A DNA stretch of 10,275 bases, from NCBI GenBank assembly GCA_021795275.1, contig JAJYPO010000077.1, forward strand, positions 1 through 10,275, in the 5' to 3' direction. The stretch is from Nitrospirota bacterium. GTDB taxonomy: Bacteria > Nitrospirota_A > Leptospirillia > Leptospirillales > Leptospirillaceae. Shown here piece by piece: positions 1 through 5,472 of this stretch (its first letter is position 1; each line of letters opens with the position of its first letter). A program made the translations under genes and the position numbers. The notes under the pieces are model-generated. The model saw only the letters and a program-made list of their open reading frames with translations, made no database searches and was not told the origin of the DNA.

Positions 1-127
1 GAGGAAGCATCCCGGAGTGGGTCTTGAACTTCCGTACAACGTAGCGGGTTGGGACCTGCTCTCCCTGGTCAACCCGAGCTTGTCGGACCTCCTTTCAAGC
101 TCCTCCCTTCAGGGAGGGGTGGTTGAC
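1..127 (+). mobile_element. Right end of an IS200/IS605-type (tnpB) element, partial
   Basis: The first 27 bases can be read as the last eight codons of a gene entering from the left (EEASRSGS, then TGA at 25-27). They are followed by about 100 bases of non-coding, highly structured DNA that ends at GGTTGAC (121-127). A short reading frame, a structured tail, and a G/C-rich hairpin (CCTCCCT/AGGGAGG, 102-117) next to a TTGAC-like boundary are the usual arrangement at the right end of IS605-family elements carrying tnpB. The body of the element lies outside the window, so the TnpB protein cannot be verified and the frame choice is inference. The element abuts the 3' end of the minus-strand membrane-protein gene that stops at 147, so it would have inserted just downstream of that gene. 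Confidence 0.5.
37..127 (+). ncRNA. Putative omega-RNA (TnpB guide RNA) 3' scaffold
   Basis: Three stem-loops follow one another. CGGGTT/AACCCG plus GACC/GGTC (45-76) form a 10-bp stem with a GG bulge and a 10-base loop. GAGCTTG/CAAGCTC (76-102) forms a perfect 7-bp stem. CCTCCCT/AGGGAGG (102-117) forms a perfect stem with a tiny loop. In IS605 elements the omega-RNA overlaps the tnpB 3' end and its guide is copied from the DNA just past the right end; here the guide would begin at about 128. The structure is seen directly; its role is inferred from family architecture. Where the RNA starts cannot be told, because it probably begins inside tnpB, to the left of the window. Confidence 0.42.
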
Positions 128-146
128 GATGTCCCTCGTTTCAATT

Positions 147-587
147 TCAGGATACCCTTTCAGGGCCCCTCGATCTGGGTCGACCTTCTCCGGACTTTCC
201 CGAGGAGCGTTTTCTCCTGATGACCTCGCCGACATATCCTCCCAGAAAAGAAACCTCCGGAACAGTTATGAAGAAAATCATCATGAAAGGGGCCACCGGT
301 ATTCCAACCGTTTGTCCTGAGGGATGATAGACTTCATACAGATAGGAGAAAAGGAGGTACCCCATCGGAGGCACTGGAGCCAGCAACTTTCCAAATGGTC
401 CTATGATGTATCCCGTTACAAGGGAAACAGCAAGCGGTGCAAGTAGATAGGAAAAGAGAATGCCGGTTCCAAAAATGTGATGGAACGCCCCATTTGTCAA
501 TCCGAATGCTTTATCTGCCACCCAAAAGAGTAGGAATCCTGAGGCTATCCCCACTATGGCGTTGATCCGGTTCAGTTTCTTTTTCAA
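147..587 (-). CDS. Unrecognised polytopic membrane protein, 146 aa
   Basis: I do not recognise this protein. It has about four hydrophobic segments (roughly residues 9-25, 40-64, 74-84 and 97-122) and a basic, Gly/Arg/Ser-rich tail from about 124 to 146 that should lie in the cytoplasm. The chosen start is TTG at 587, preceded by AAAGGGG (594-600) at a 6-base spacing; no ATG is well placed. It is the last gene of the cytochrome/CcoS unit, 33 bp after the ccoS-like gene. Residues 60-68 (YIIGPFGKL) nearly match YIIGPFKKL in the 68-aa membrane protein earlier in the same unit, hinting at a shared fold or partner. Its context suggests an accessory membrane component of a terminal oxidase, but nothing in the sequence proves a function. 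Confidence 0.72.
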   Translation of the reverse strand: MKKKLNRINAIVGIASGFLLFWVADKAFGLTNGAFHHIFGTGILFSYLLAPLAVSLVTGYIIGPFGKLLAPVPPMGYLLFSYLYEVYHPSGQTVGIPVAPFMMIFFITVPEVSFLGGYVGEVIRRKRSSGKSGEGRPRSRGPERVS

Positions 588-620
588 AAACGACCCCTTT
601 GAAAAGGCCTATATTGGTAA

Positions 621-833
621 CTACTTTCCTTTTGGAGCCTGGGGGTGGGTTTCCGCCTGTTCATGGGGTGGTTTTTGTGCGTCTCCATCTTCGTCATTAA
701 AGACGATGTACTTGATATTTTCATCAAACTGGCCATTCTTGTAGGCCCAATAGATTCCGAAGACAATAATGACAAGTGAGACAAGACCGGTCGCCGTCCA
801 AAGATAGGCAACAATCCCTTCTGGCAGCTTCAT
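621..833 (-). CDS. ccoS: CcoS-like cbb3 oxidase assembly protein
   Basis: This is a 70-residue protein with one membrane helix at about 8-30, followed at once by YKNGQFDEN and then IVFNDEDGD. A single N-terminal helix followed by a GQF/YDD-type segment and an acidic I-L/V-F-D/N-D-E patch is characteristic of CcoS (FixS), the small membrane protein needed for haem/copper cofactor insertion during maturation of the cbb3 oxidase catalytic subunit. The extra tail (about 52-70, rich in Pro, Lys, His and Glu) is longer than in typical CcoS proteins of around 50 residues. The start ATG has AAGGAG six bases upstream. It lies between the monohaem cytochrome c gene (40 bp away) and the 146-aa membrane protein gene. 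The CcoS call is by motif resemblance; a structural CcoQ-like role is the alternative. Confidence 0.68.
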   Translation of the reverse strand: MKLPEGIVAYLWTATGLVSLVIIVFGIYWAYKNGQFDENIKYIVFNDEDGDAQKPPHEQAETHPQAPKGK

Positions 834-872
834 TTTAGGCTCCTTAAATTTTGGCTATCTCCCTTGCGCCAT

Positions 873-1304
873 TCATTTGGGAGGCTTTGGATAATTCGGA
901 GACCCAGGCAACGACTTCAGGCTCATCAAGAGATCAACGAGTTCGTCTTTCTCTTTAGGCGACAGCTTGCCGAAGGTTGGTGCAAACTTTCCTGCGTGAG
1001 CCGTCCCAGGAACAAGGGAGCCCGGATTGTCAAAGTATCTGCGCAACCAATCGGCTGACCGCCTCGTTCCTTCCCCATCCATGTCGGGACCGTCATAATC
1101 GCCTTCGCCATAAACGACATGACAATCCCGGCAACCAAATTTCTGGAAGACCTGATAGCCGGCATCGGATTTTTTTGAAAAGAGATAGATGTCGTTTGTC
1201 GTCCAGAAGGTCACGACGTTCATCCGGGCCAAAATGTAAAGAACGACCGCCGACAAAACCATTAACCCTGAAAGGAGAAATACGACTTTTTCGCCCGTTT
1301 TCAT
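873..1304 (-). CDS. Membrane-anchored monohaem cytochrome c
   Basis: This 143-residue protein has an uncleaved N-terminal anchor (about 7-27) and a periplasmic class I cytochrome c domain with the haem attachment motif CRDCH (58-62). The region after the motif (GEGDYDGPDMDGEG, then RRSADWLRRYFDNPGSLVPG) follows the pattern of NorC and CcoP/CcoO-type domains. The place where these families carry the axial methionine (G-S-x-M-P-P-F) reads GTAHAGKFAP here, so the usual Met is missing; His103 is a possible substitute. The C-terminal helix contains ELVDLLMSL and the protein ends in a proline-rich tail. The ATG lies 7 bp after the preceding gene's stop and has only a weak ribosome site, suggesting translational coupling. 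Likely role: electron transfer to the oxidase. Confidence 0.85.
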   Translation of the reverse strand: MKTGEKVVFLLSGLMVLSAVVLYILARMNVVTFWTTNDIYLFSKKSDAGYQVFQKFGCRDCHVVYGEGDYDGPDMDGEGTRRSADWLRRYFDNPGSLVPGTAHAGKFAPTFGKLSPKEKDELVDLLMSLKSLPGSPNYPKPPK

Positions 1305-1311
1305 GCGACCG

Positions 1312-1518
1312 TCACACCAGGATTCTCATCAGTAATTGAATAACGGCAAAGGAAATAACGCTGATTATACCGACAAAGCTCATGGCGATGATGACCTGCT
1401 CTCCACGCTTGAGCTTCTTGAAGGGGCCAATGATATAGCGGGACATGATGGCAAAGGTGATAACCGAGGCCGTGAGAAAAGTAAAAATAACCACAGAAAC
1501 TGACATCTTGATAGACAT
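1312..1518 (-). CDS. Unrecognised small membrane protein, 68 aa
   Basis: The protein has two hydrophobic helices (about 6-31 and 42-66) joined by a short basic loop, GPFKKLKRGEQ, so it is probably a helical hairpin with a cytoplasmic loop. I chose ATG 1518 because GCGAGGT stands just upstream and because the frame's earlier ATG at 1557 would lie upstream of the predicted transcription start. It is the first gene of the second minus-strand unit, directly behind a promoter (1538-1567). It ends 7 bp before the monohaem cytochrome c gene. The motif YIIGPFKKL (28-36) recurs as YIIGPFGKL in the 146-aa protein of the same unit. The function is unknown; a small structural or assembly subunit of the oxidase is the natural guess from context. 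Confidence 0.7.
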   Translation of the reverse strand: MSIKMSVSVVIFTFLTASVITFAIMSRYIIGPFKKLKRGEQVIIAMSFVGIISVISFAVIQLLMRILV

Positions 1519-1537
1519 ACAATACCTCGCAAACCCG

Positions 1538-1567
1538 ATTGTACACCCGCCTGACAAATAACCGCAA
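1538..1567 (-). promoter_or_regulatory. Sigma-70-type promoter for the cytochrome c/ccoS unit
   Basis: On the minus strand TTGCGG (1562-1567) is followed after 18 bases by TACAAT (1538-1543). Transcription would start at about 1531, 13 bases before the ATG at 1518, giving a short leader that just holds the ribosome site. Its position immediately downstream of a strong terminator (1580-1614) supports a separate transcription unit. Confidence 0.5.
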
Positions 1568-1579
1568 CCTTAAGACAAT

Positions 1580-1614
1580 AAAAAAGGCGGCCTCCGCAGG
1601 AAACCGCCTTTTTT
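1580..1614. terminator. Bidirectional intrinsic terminator
   Basis: AAAAAAGGCGG (1580-1590) is the perfect reverse complement of CCGCCTTTTTT (1604-1614), with a 13-base loop. In either direction the G/C-rich stem is followed by a run of six T, so it can stop transcription on both strands. On the minus strand it lies 53 bp after the stop of the 34-residue peptide gene and closes the ccoO unit. Confidence 0.88.
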
Positions 1615-1666
1615 ATGTATACGGGGTTGGATATTCCCGCCAAGCTTCTTCATAAAAGCCTAAGAG

Positions 1667-1771
1667 TTATTCAGGCTTCACATCGTCGATGAAGAAGGAA
1701 TAAATGAGTGCGGAGAACAGCATTATCAAGGTGATACTCCAAAAAACGATAGGACTATTTACATTCCACAA
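1667..1771 (-). CDS. Single-helix membrane peptide, 34 aa
   Basis: This is a very short gene that automated calls would probably miss. It has a TTG start at 1771 with GGGAGG (1780-1785) eight bases upstream, and a TAA stop at 1667-1669. The peptide starts MWNVNSPIVFWS, has one hydrophobic helix (about 8-27) and ends FFIDDVKPE, an acidic C-terminus. This N-out, single-helix, acidic-tail design is like the tiny accessory subunits of haem-copper oxidases (CcoQ-, CcoM- or CydX-like), but there is no diagnostic motif. It is the last gene of the ccoO transcription unit, 71 bp after the 110-aa gene and just before a strong terminator. The good ribosome site, the clean helix and the fit between gene and terminator argue that it is real. 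Confidence 0.62.
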   Translation of the reverse strand: MWNVNSPIVFWSITLIMLFSALIYSFFIDDVKPE

Positions 1772-1842
1772 AGGACTCACCTCCCTTTGGATTGTGAGTG
1801 GAACATGAAGAAATTGCCGGGCCTAGCATTGACGCATAAATT

Positions 1843-2175
1843 TCAAAAATCCCTGGCAACTTCCGTTCTTTTCATCAACAAGCCGACCCAAGTGAAGAAG
1901 ATCGAAACATAGATTGAATTTACCACATATCCCTGATCCCACCATGGCCGAGCCAGATTGGGAGAGGTGTGGGCTTTCAAAACGGGGACACCCTGGACAA
2001 GCCAATAGTGTAGGTGGCCCGGAAGTTGGGGACGTGCTCCAAACAGCGGGAAAGTCAGAAGTTCAGCAGTTACCACCGTCATCACAAGCAGAAGAATGAT
2101 GATGCCCGGGATATTGTTCGTCCCCTCGAGCATTCCATCAAACCTTTCGTTCAAAAGCTCTTCGACATCAGCCAT
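1843..2175 (-). CDS. Unrecognised two-helix membrane protein, 110 aa
   Basis: I do not recognise this family. The N-terminus (1-20) is acidic and soluble. A strong helix lies at about 22-45, then a polar stretch of about 40 residues that is rich in Trp, Pro and His (His54, His56, His69, and a PWWDQG segment at 77-82), then a second helix at about 84-101 and a short charged tail. The ATG has GGAGAGG just upstream. The gene follows ccoO by 119 bp and precedes the 34-aa peptide. The aromatic, His-containing loop between two helices would face the periplasm if the acidic N-terminus is cytoplasmic, a plausible docking surface or ligand site. Context suggests a subunit of the same oxidase complex; this is inference. 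Confidence 0.78.
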   Translation of the reverse strand: MADVEELLNERFDGMLEGTNNIPGIIILLLVMTVVTAELLTFPLFGARPQLPGHLHYWLVQGVPVLKAHTSPNLARPWWDQGYVVNSIYVSIFFTWVGLLMKRTEVARDF

Positions 2176-2294
2176 AATGCCTCTCCTTTCAGAGGTATTG
2201 ACGGGACCAGCAGATCGGTCCGTTTTGAGTGTCAGGTATACCCGAAGCCGAACTCTATGAATTCAATCATCAAGAGCCCGGCTCCAAAGAAAAA

Positions 2295-2825
2295 CTACTT
2301 GAGGCTCATCATGTAATCGGCCAGCGCATTCAGATCTCTCTTGGAAAGATAGTTGAATGCGGGCATCTGGGACATGGGCTGAACGGCCCGAGGGTTGGCA
2401 TGATGGACAAGATGCCAGCCTTTGATGGGCAGACGGCTGCCGACATGAAGGAGATCCGGAGCCTTACGATCAGAACCGAAAACGGTCGGGGATTCGCCGA
2501 CGAAGTCCGAAACCCTGGGAGGCGCACCGAAGTACTGCCAATCCTGGGTCTGCTCGGGAAGAAGGGTATGGCACCACCAGCAACCTTCCCGGACAAAGAT
2601 CACCTTTCCCTTACCGATCATGGTCGGACGATCTTCGCCCGTCATGAAGGGATCTTCAATGGTGAATCCACTCTCCGGACCGTAATCCTTGGCTTTCTGG
2701 ATGGCCGTGGCGGAGGGGGGAACCTTGCTCATTTCCATGGACGGAAACAAAACCGTAATGGACAAGGTCACGGCAAAGACTGTACCGGTCATCATTACGC
2801 CAAATTTGTACTCGCGAAATGCCAT
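2295..2825 (-). CDS. ccoO: cbb3-type oxidase subunit II-like monohaem cytochrome c
   Basis: This 176-residue protein has one N-terminal membrane anchor (about 9-29) and a periplasmic cytochrome c domain. The haem motif is CWWCH (82-86), preceded by REG as in CcoO (EGCxxCH). The rest tracks CcoO closely: YFG, then DFV, FGSDRKAPDLLHVGSR (matching the CcoO pattern W/FGSKRTGPDL), WH and a NPRAV segment, and SQMPAF with Met154 as the likely axial haem ligand. It is somewhat shorter than usual CcoO proteins (about 200-240 residues). It would relay electrons from soluble or membrane cytochromes c to the CcoN active site. The start ATG has AAGGAG six bases upstream. No ccoN flanks it, which is unusual because ccoN normally sits immediately upstream. 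Confidence 0.85.
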   Translation of the reverse strand: MAFREYKFGVMMTGTVFAVTLSITVLFPSMEMSKVPPSATAIQKAKDYGPESGFTIEDPFMTGEDRPTMIGKGKVIFVREGCWWCHTLLPEQTQDWQYFGAPPRVSDFVGESPTVFGSDRKAPDLLHVGSRLPIKGWHLVHHANPRAVQPMSQMPAFNYLSKRDLNALADYMMSLK

Positions 2826-2858
2826 CTCGCACTCCTTAACGATCTTGAGTTTTAATCT

Positions 2859-2887
2859 GTCTTCCAGTTAGGAATGGAAGACATTCC
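2859..2887. promoter_or_regulatory. Overlapping inverted repeats in the ccoO leader
   Basis: Two inverted repeats share bases upstream of ccoO. GTCTTCC (2859-2865) pairs with GGAAGAC (2876-2882) across 10 bases; GGAATG (2871-2876) pairs with CATTCC (2882-2887) across 5 bases. Both cannot form at once. They could be alternative RNA structures in the leader, 34 bases before the ATG, or a protein-binding operator. The repeats are seen directly; function is unproven. Confidence 0.35.
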
Positions 2888-2911
2888 AGATGCGGCAGTG
2901 ACCCGCACCCC

Positions 2912-2937
2912 AAGAAAAGGAGGCCGGAAATCCCGGC
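2912..2937 (-). terminator. Weak intrinsic terminator or attenuating hairpin
   Basis: On the minus strand GCCGG (2933-2937) and CCGGC (2923-2927) form a 5-bp stem with a 5-base loop, followed by CTCCTTTTCTT. The stem is short and the T tract interrupted, so partial termination between the 74-aa gene and ccoO is more likely than a full stop. Confidence 0.35.
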
Positions 2938-2959
2938 ATTCCTTTCCCATCCGGACACC

Positions 2960-3184
2960 CTACTTTTTGCGAGAAGGATCGAATTTCGCCCGTCCAGCAA
3001 GTCCCGACATACAAACAAGCAGCAGAACCATACTGCCGATAGCCGTCGAGGTTCCCATGAAGGCCGCAAAGGAAGCAACTCCCTGGCTGGCTCCTCCGGG
3101 TGTCATTCCACAACAGTGGCTCGGATCGGAAAGCTCTTTAAGTTGTGCGCTTGACAGCGATGTAACTGCACTCAACATCCACAT
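2960..3184 (-). CDS. Unrecognised single-helix membrane protein, 74 aa
   Basis: ATG 3184 is preferred because GGGAGG stands seven bases upstream; a TTG at 3199 in the same frame overlaps that site and is unlikely. The protein has an N-terminal polar/Ser-rich part with a Cys-Cys pair (24-25, in SHCCGMTPGG), one membrane helix at about 36-63 rich in Ala, Gly and Ser, and a short basic tail ending DPSRKK. The vicinal cysteines would face the periplasm if the basic tail is cytoplasmic, where they could bind a metal or form a disulphide. It is the second gene of the unit driven by the 3569-3597 promoter, 56 bp after the 78-aa gene. No known family is recognised. Confidence 0.68.
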   Translation of the reverse strand: MWMLSAVTSLSSAQLKELSDPSHCCGMTPGGASQGVASFAAFMGTSTAIGSMVLLLVCMSGLAGRAKFDPSRKK

Positions 3185-3240
3185 ACTGGCACCTCCCAAA
3201 TTTTAGGATTCAGACCTTTTGGCTCCACGGAAAACCACAC

Positions 3241-3477
3241 TCACCAACCTTCCCGCTTCCTGTGGTAGGAGTAGGAGTAAAGCCCGATAAGGGCACCAGC
3301 AACCGTGGAAAGCACCATGATCCAGTAGATCCAGATGTAGGACTCACGCCATGTTTCAAACCGATGGGCACCGAACCACTCCTGCAGACAGAACCCGACA
3401 ACGGATCCACTTCCTACTGCAGAGAAGGCTGCACCGAGCCAATAGGCCACGATACCTTTCTGATGACTTTGCGCCAC
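3241..3477 (-). CDS. Unrecognised two-helix membrane protein, 78 aa
   Basis: This is the first gene of the ccoO-containing unit. I chose the GTG at 3477 because AAGGGGG lies about six bases upstream and the hydrophobic pattern starts right after it; a longer frame would extend into the promoter. It has two helices (about 8-31 and 48-70), a Trp/Phe-rich periplasmic loop (QEWFGAHRFETWRESYIW, 32-49) and a basic C-terminus (YHRKREGW). The first helix contains GSGSVVGF, a Gly-rich packing stretch. Size and topology fit a small accessory subunit. I do not recognise a family; the link to the oxidase is by operon position only. Confidence 0.7.
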   Translation of the reverse strand: MAQSHQKGIVAYWLGAAFSAVGSGSVVGFCLQEWFGAHRFETWRESYIWIYWIMVLSTVAGALIGLYSYSYHRKREGW

Positions 3478-3517
3478 GACAACCCCCTTACAAATGTAGA
3501 TAAGGAATAAGTGCCTT

Positions 3518-3541
3518 GATCCGCACCGATCCTTGCGGACC
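3518..3541. promoter_or_regulatory. Leader stem-loop of the ccoO unit
   Basis: GATCCGCA (3518-3525) pairs with TGCGGACC (3534-3541), eight pairs including one G-T, with an 8-base loop. It lies in the roughly 85-base leader of the minus-strand unit. On the plus strand the stem is followed by CTTATTTTTG and could act as a weak terminator, but no plus-strand gene ends there. Confidence 0.4.
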
Positions 3542-3568
3542 CTTATTTTTGAGGGCATTACACCTCGA

Positions 3569-3597
3569 AGAATACGCCTTGGAGAAATGGATGTCAA
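3569..3597 (-). promoter_or_regulatory. Strong sigma-70-type promoter for the ccoO unit
   Basis: On the minus strand a perfect TTGACA (3592-3597) is followed after 17 bases by TATTCT (3569-3574). Transcription would start near 3562, leaving a leader of about 85 bases that contains the 3518-3541 stem-loop before the GTG at 3477. It lies in the 217-bp divergent gap between the oxidase cluster and the VIT-family gene. Confidence 0.7.
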
Positions 3598-3694
3598 GAC
3601 AATCCTGCCTCGATGCTCCTATTTTTTCTTCCTTAATTTTCCCATTAGGATTTTGGACTGGAATACCCATGTCAGACTTGGCTATGATGTTTTT

Positions 3695-4438
3695 ATGGGA
3701 CTTCATTTACAAGACTCCATATTTTCAGCCAACTCCTCCGAAGGCGGTCATCTTCCCGCCAAACGGAAGTTTCGCGACGTCATACTTGGCATGAATGATG
3801 GGATGGTGACATTGGTCAGCTTCCTTGGGGGACTGACCGGCTCCTCCCTCTCCCATCCTTCAATTCTTTATGCCGCCCTGATGACGACCATGGCGGGAGG
3901 CCTTTCCATGGCGATCGGCGGATATCTTGGATCCCGGACTCAAAACGATATCTTCAAACGAGAGATCGCCCGGGAAAAATGGGAAATCGAAAATATCCCC
4001 GACACAGAGCGTCAAGAGGTCCGAAACCTTTTTCTTTCCTTTGGCCTCGATCCGGAGCAGTCCGATCTTGTTACAGAGAAGATTACGTCGAACCCATCCG
4101 TATGGCACCGCTTCATGATCAGGGAAGAGCTGGGCATTCACGAGGAAGACCTCGAAAATCCCCTGAAAGGGGGGCTGATCCTTGGCGGCTCCTTTATGAT
4201 CGGGGCCATTCCCCCTCTTCTTCCCTATTTTTTCATTCATCAAATTGGATCCGCTTTTACGGATTCGCTTGTTTTCTCCTGCCTGGCCCTTTTCCTGACA
4301 GGAAGCATCAAGTCCCGCCTCTCAAACGAGCCTCCACTCAAGGGTGCGGGAGAAATGCTTATTCTGGGGGGCATCGCTGGCGTCGCAGGCCTCTTTATCG
4401 GGACGATCCTTCCCCGGTTTCTCTCCCTGATTCACTGA
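3695..4438 (+). CDS. VIT/CCC1-family iron/manganese transporter
   Basis: This 247-residue protein shows the VIT1/CCC1 family layout. The first helix carries RDVILGMNDGMVTLVSFLGGL (27-47), and the second contains GGLSMAIGGYLGSRTQND (68-85). A charged cytoplasmic stretch of helices follows (IFKREIAREKWEIENIPDTE, 86-105, and further acidic residues to about 155), which binds metal in this family, then three C-terminal helices (about 160-183, 187-205, 219-240) with GAIPPLLPYFF. Members move Fe2+ or Mn2+ out of the cytoplasm. The reading frame is open upstream to a TTG at 3533, but that part is not family-like; ATG 3695 gives the usual length although no ribosome site is visible, so the start is uncertain. 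In an iron oxidiser a role in iron detoxification is plausible. Confidence 0.85.
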   Translation: MGLHLQDSIFSANSSEGGHLPAKRKFRDVILGMNDGMVTLVSFLGGLTGSSLSHPSILYAALMTTMAGGLSMAIGGYLGSRTQNDIFKREIAREKWEIENIPDTERQEVRNLFLSFGLDPEQSDLVTEKITSNPSVWHRFMIREELGIHEEDLENPLKGGLILGGSFMIGAIPPLLPYFFIHQIGSAFTDSLVFSCLALFLTGSIKSRLSNEPPLKGAGEMLILGGIAGVAGLFIGTILPRFLSLIH

Positions 4439-4463
4439 GCCTGCAAATTTTTCTGGCTCACTA

Positions 4464-4472
4464 TGGTAGAAT
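4464..4472 (+). promoter_or_regulatory. Possible extended -10 promoter before thrB
   Basis: TGG followed by TAGAAT forms an extended -10 element in the 86-bp gap between the VIT gene and thrB. No convincing -35 box is present. Transcription would start near 4479. Confidence 0.35.
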
Positions 4473-4524
4473 GATCGACACTTGGACAATCCTTCCCCTC
4501 TAGATCCCTAGGAGAACCCTCTGC

Positions 4525-5472
4525 ATGGCCGGATCAAACACCTCCCGCCCTCTATCGGTCTACGCTCCCGCTTCGGTCGGAAACATCGGACCCGGATTCG
4601 ATACCCTCGGAATGGCCATAACAGGCATGGGAGATCTCATTTCGGCCCAACTCGACGTCTCCATCGACAAGGACAGGATCGAATCGATCACGGGCGCCTG
4701 GACGGCTCTGCCGACCTCAACGGATCAGAACACCGCCAGCATCTCGGCACGCATTCTCCTTGACCGGGCAGGAATCAAAACTCCTTTCCGGATGACCATA
4801 AACAAAGGTGTTCCTGGTTCCGGACTGGGATCGTCGGCCGCCTCGGCCGTTGGCGGCGCCTTTCTGGGCCATCTCCTGTCGGGAGAGACGTTTAGGGATA
4901 CGGACATTCTGGATGCCGCCCTGGCTGCGGAGGCTGAAGTCAGCGGCGGAATATTTCTCGACAACATCTCGGCCTGTCTTTTCGGAGGCGTTACCGTCAG
5001 CCATGGCGCGAGCCGAACCGCCCTTCCGGTGGGACACATCGAAGGGGTCCATCTGATTTTTATCGTTCCGAAAACGACAGTTAAAACATCAGAGGCGCGC
5101 CGGATCCTCCCCAACATGGTTCCCAGAACGGACGCAGTGGGGGCCATTTCCAATACCGCTGGGATATTGGCAAGCGTCATGAGGAGGGACCCTGAATTAT
5201 TCTGCATGCGCGTTTCAGACCCCCTCATCGAACCATACAGAAAAAATCTAATACAGGGATTCGACTCCCTGAAGGAAACGGCCCTTTCCTCGGGCGCGAC
5301 AGGGTTTGCAATTTCCGGAGCCGGCTCTACAATGGTCGCCCTTACCCCCGACAAAGAACGGACCAAGGCCATCAAAAACTCTCTTCAGGATGTCCTGAAC
5401 ACCATGAGGATCGAAGCTACCATATTCTTCTCGACCATCGACCCGAAAGGAGTACGCGTTGCAAATTCCTGA
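4525..5472 (+). CDS. thrB: Homoserine kinase
   Basis: This GHMP-family kinase of 315 residues phosphorylates homoserine with ATP to O-phosphohomoserine, the step before threonine synthase. The N-terminal segment has SVYAPASVGNIGPGFDTLG (11-29), the homoserine kinase version of the substrate/nucleotide site. The GHMP phosphate-binding loop is PGSGLGSSAAS (97-107), followed by LDNISACLFGG (145-155). The C-terminal domain contains TGFAISGAGSTMVAL, the third GHMP motif. Length is normal for ThrB (about 300-320). The ATG has AGGAGA (4510-4515) nine bases upstream. The gene end overlaps the start of the dihydroorotate dehydrogenase gene by 14 bases, so the two are probably co-transcribed and translationally coupled. 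Confidence 0.92.
   Translation: MAGSNTSRPLSVYAPASVGNIGPGFDTLGMAITGMGDLISAQLDVSIDKDRIESITGAWTALPTSTDQNTASISARILLDRAGIKTPFRMTINKGVPGSGLGSSAASAVGGAFLGHLLSGETFRDTDILDAALAAEAEVSGGIFLDNISACLFGGVTVSHGASRTALPVGHIEGVHLIFIVPKTTVKTSEARRILPNMVPRTDAVGAISNTAGILASVMRRDPELFCMRVSDPLIEPYRKNLIQGFDSLKETALSSGATGFAISGAGSTMVALTPDKERTKAIKNSLQDVLNTMRIEATIFFSTIDPKGVRVANS

Noticed and set aside
17..220. 67-codon open frame on the plus strand
   Set aside because: It runs through the three hairpins of the IS605-like end and into chromosomal DNA; no ribosome site precedes it.
2229..2855. 208-codon open frame on the plus strand
   Set aside because: Antisense to ccoO, whose CWWCH motif and CcoO pattern are clear; composition is that of a shadow frame.
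3518..3550. Plus-strand terminator at the GATCCGCA stem-loop
   Set aside because: The stem is followed by a T-rich stretch on the plus strand, but no plus-strand gene precedes it; a leader hairpin for the minus-strand unit is the better reading.
3533..3694. N-terminal extension of the VIT-family protein from the TTG at 3533
   Set aside because: The extension is not family-like, covers the opposite-strand promoter and leader, and would make the protein longer than usual; ATG 3695 gives the normal length.
4725..5375. 216-codon open frame on the minus strand
   Set aside because: Antisense to thrB, which has all GHMP motifs; no ribosome site or domain.
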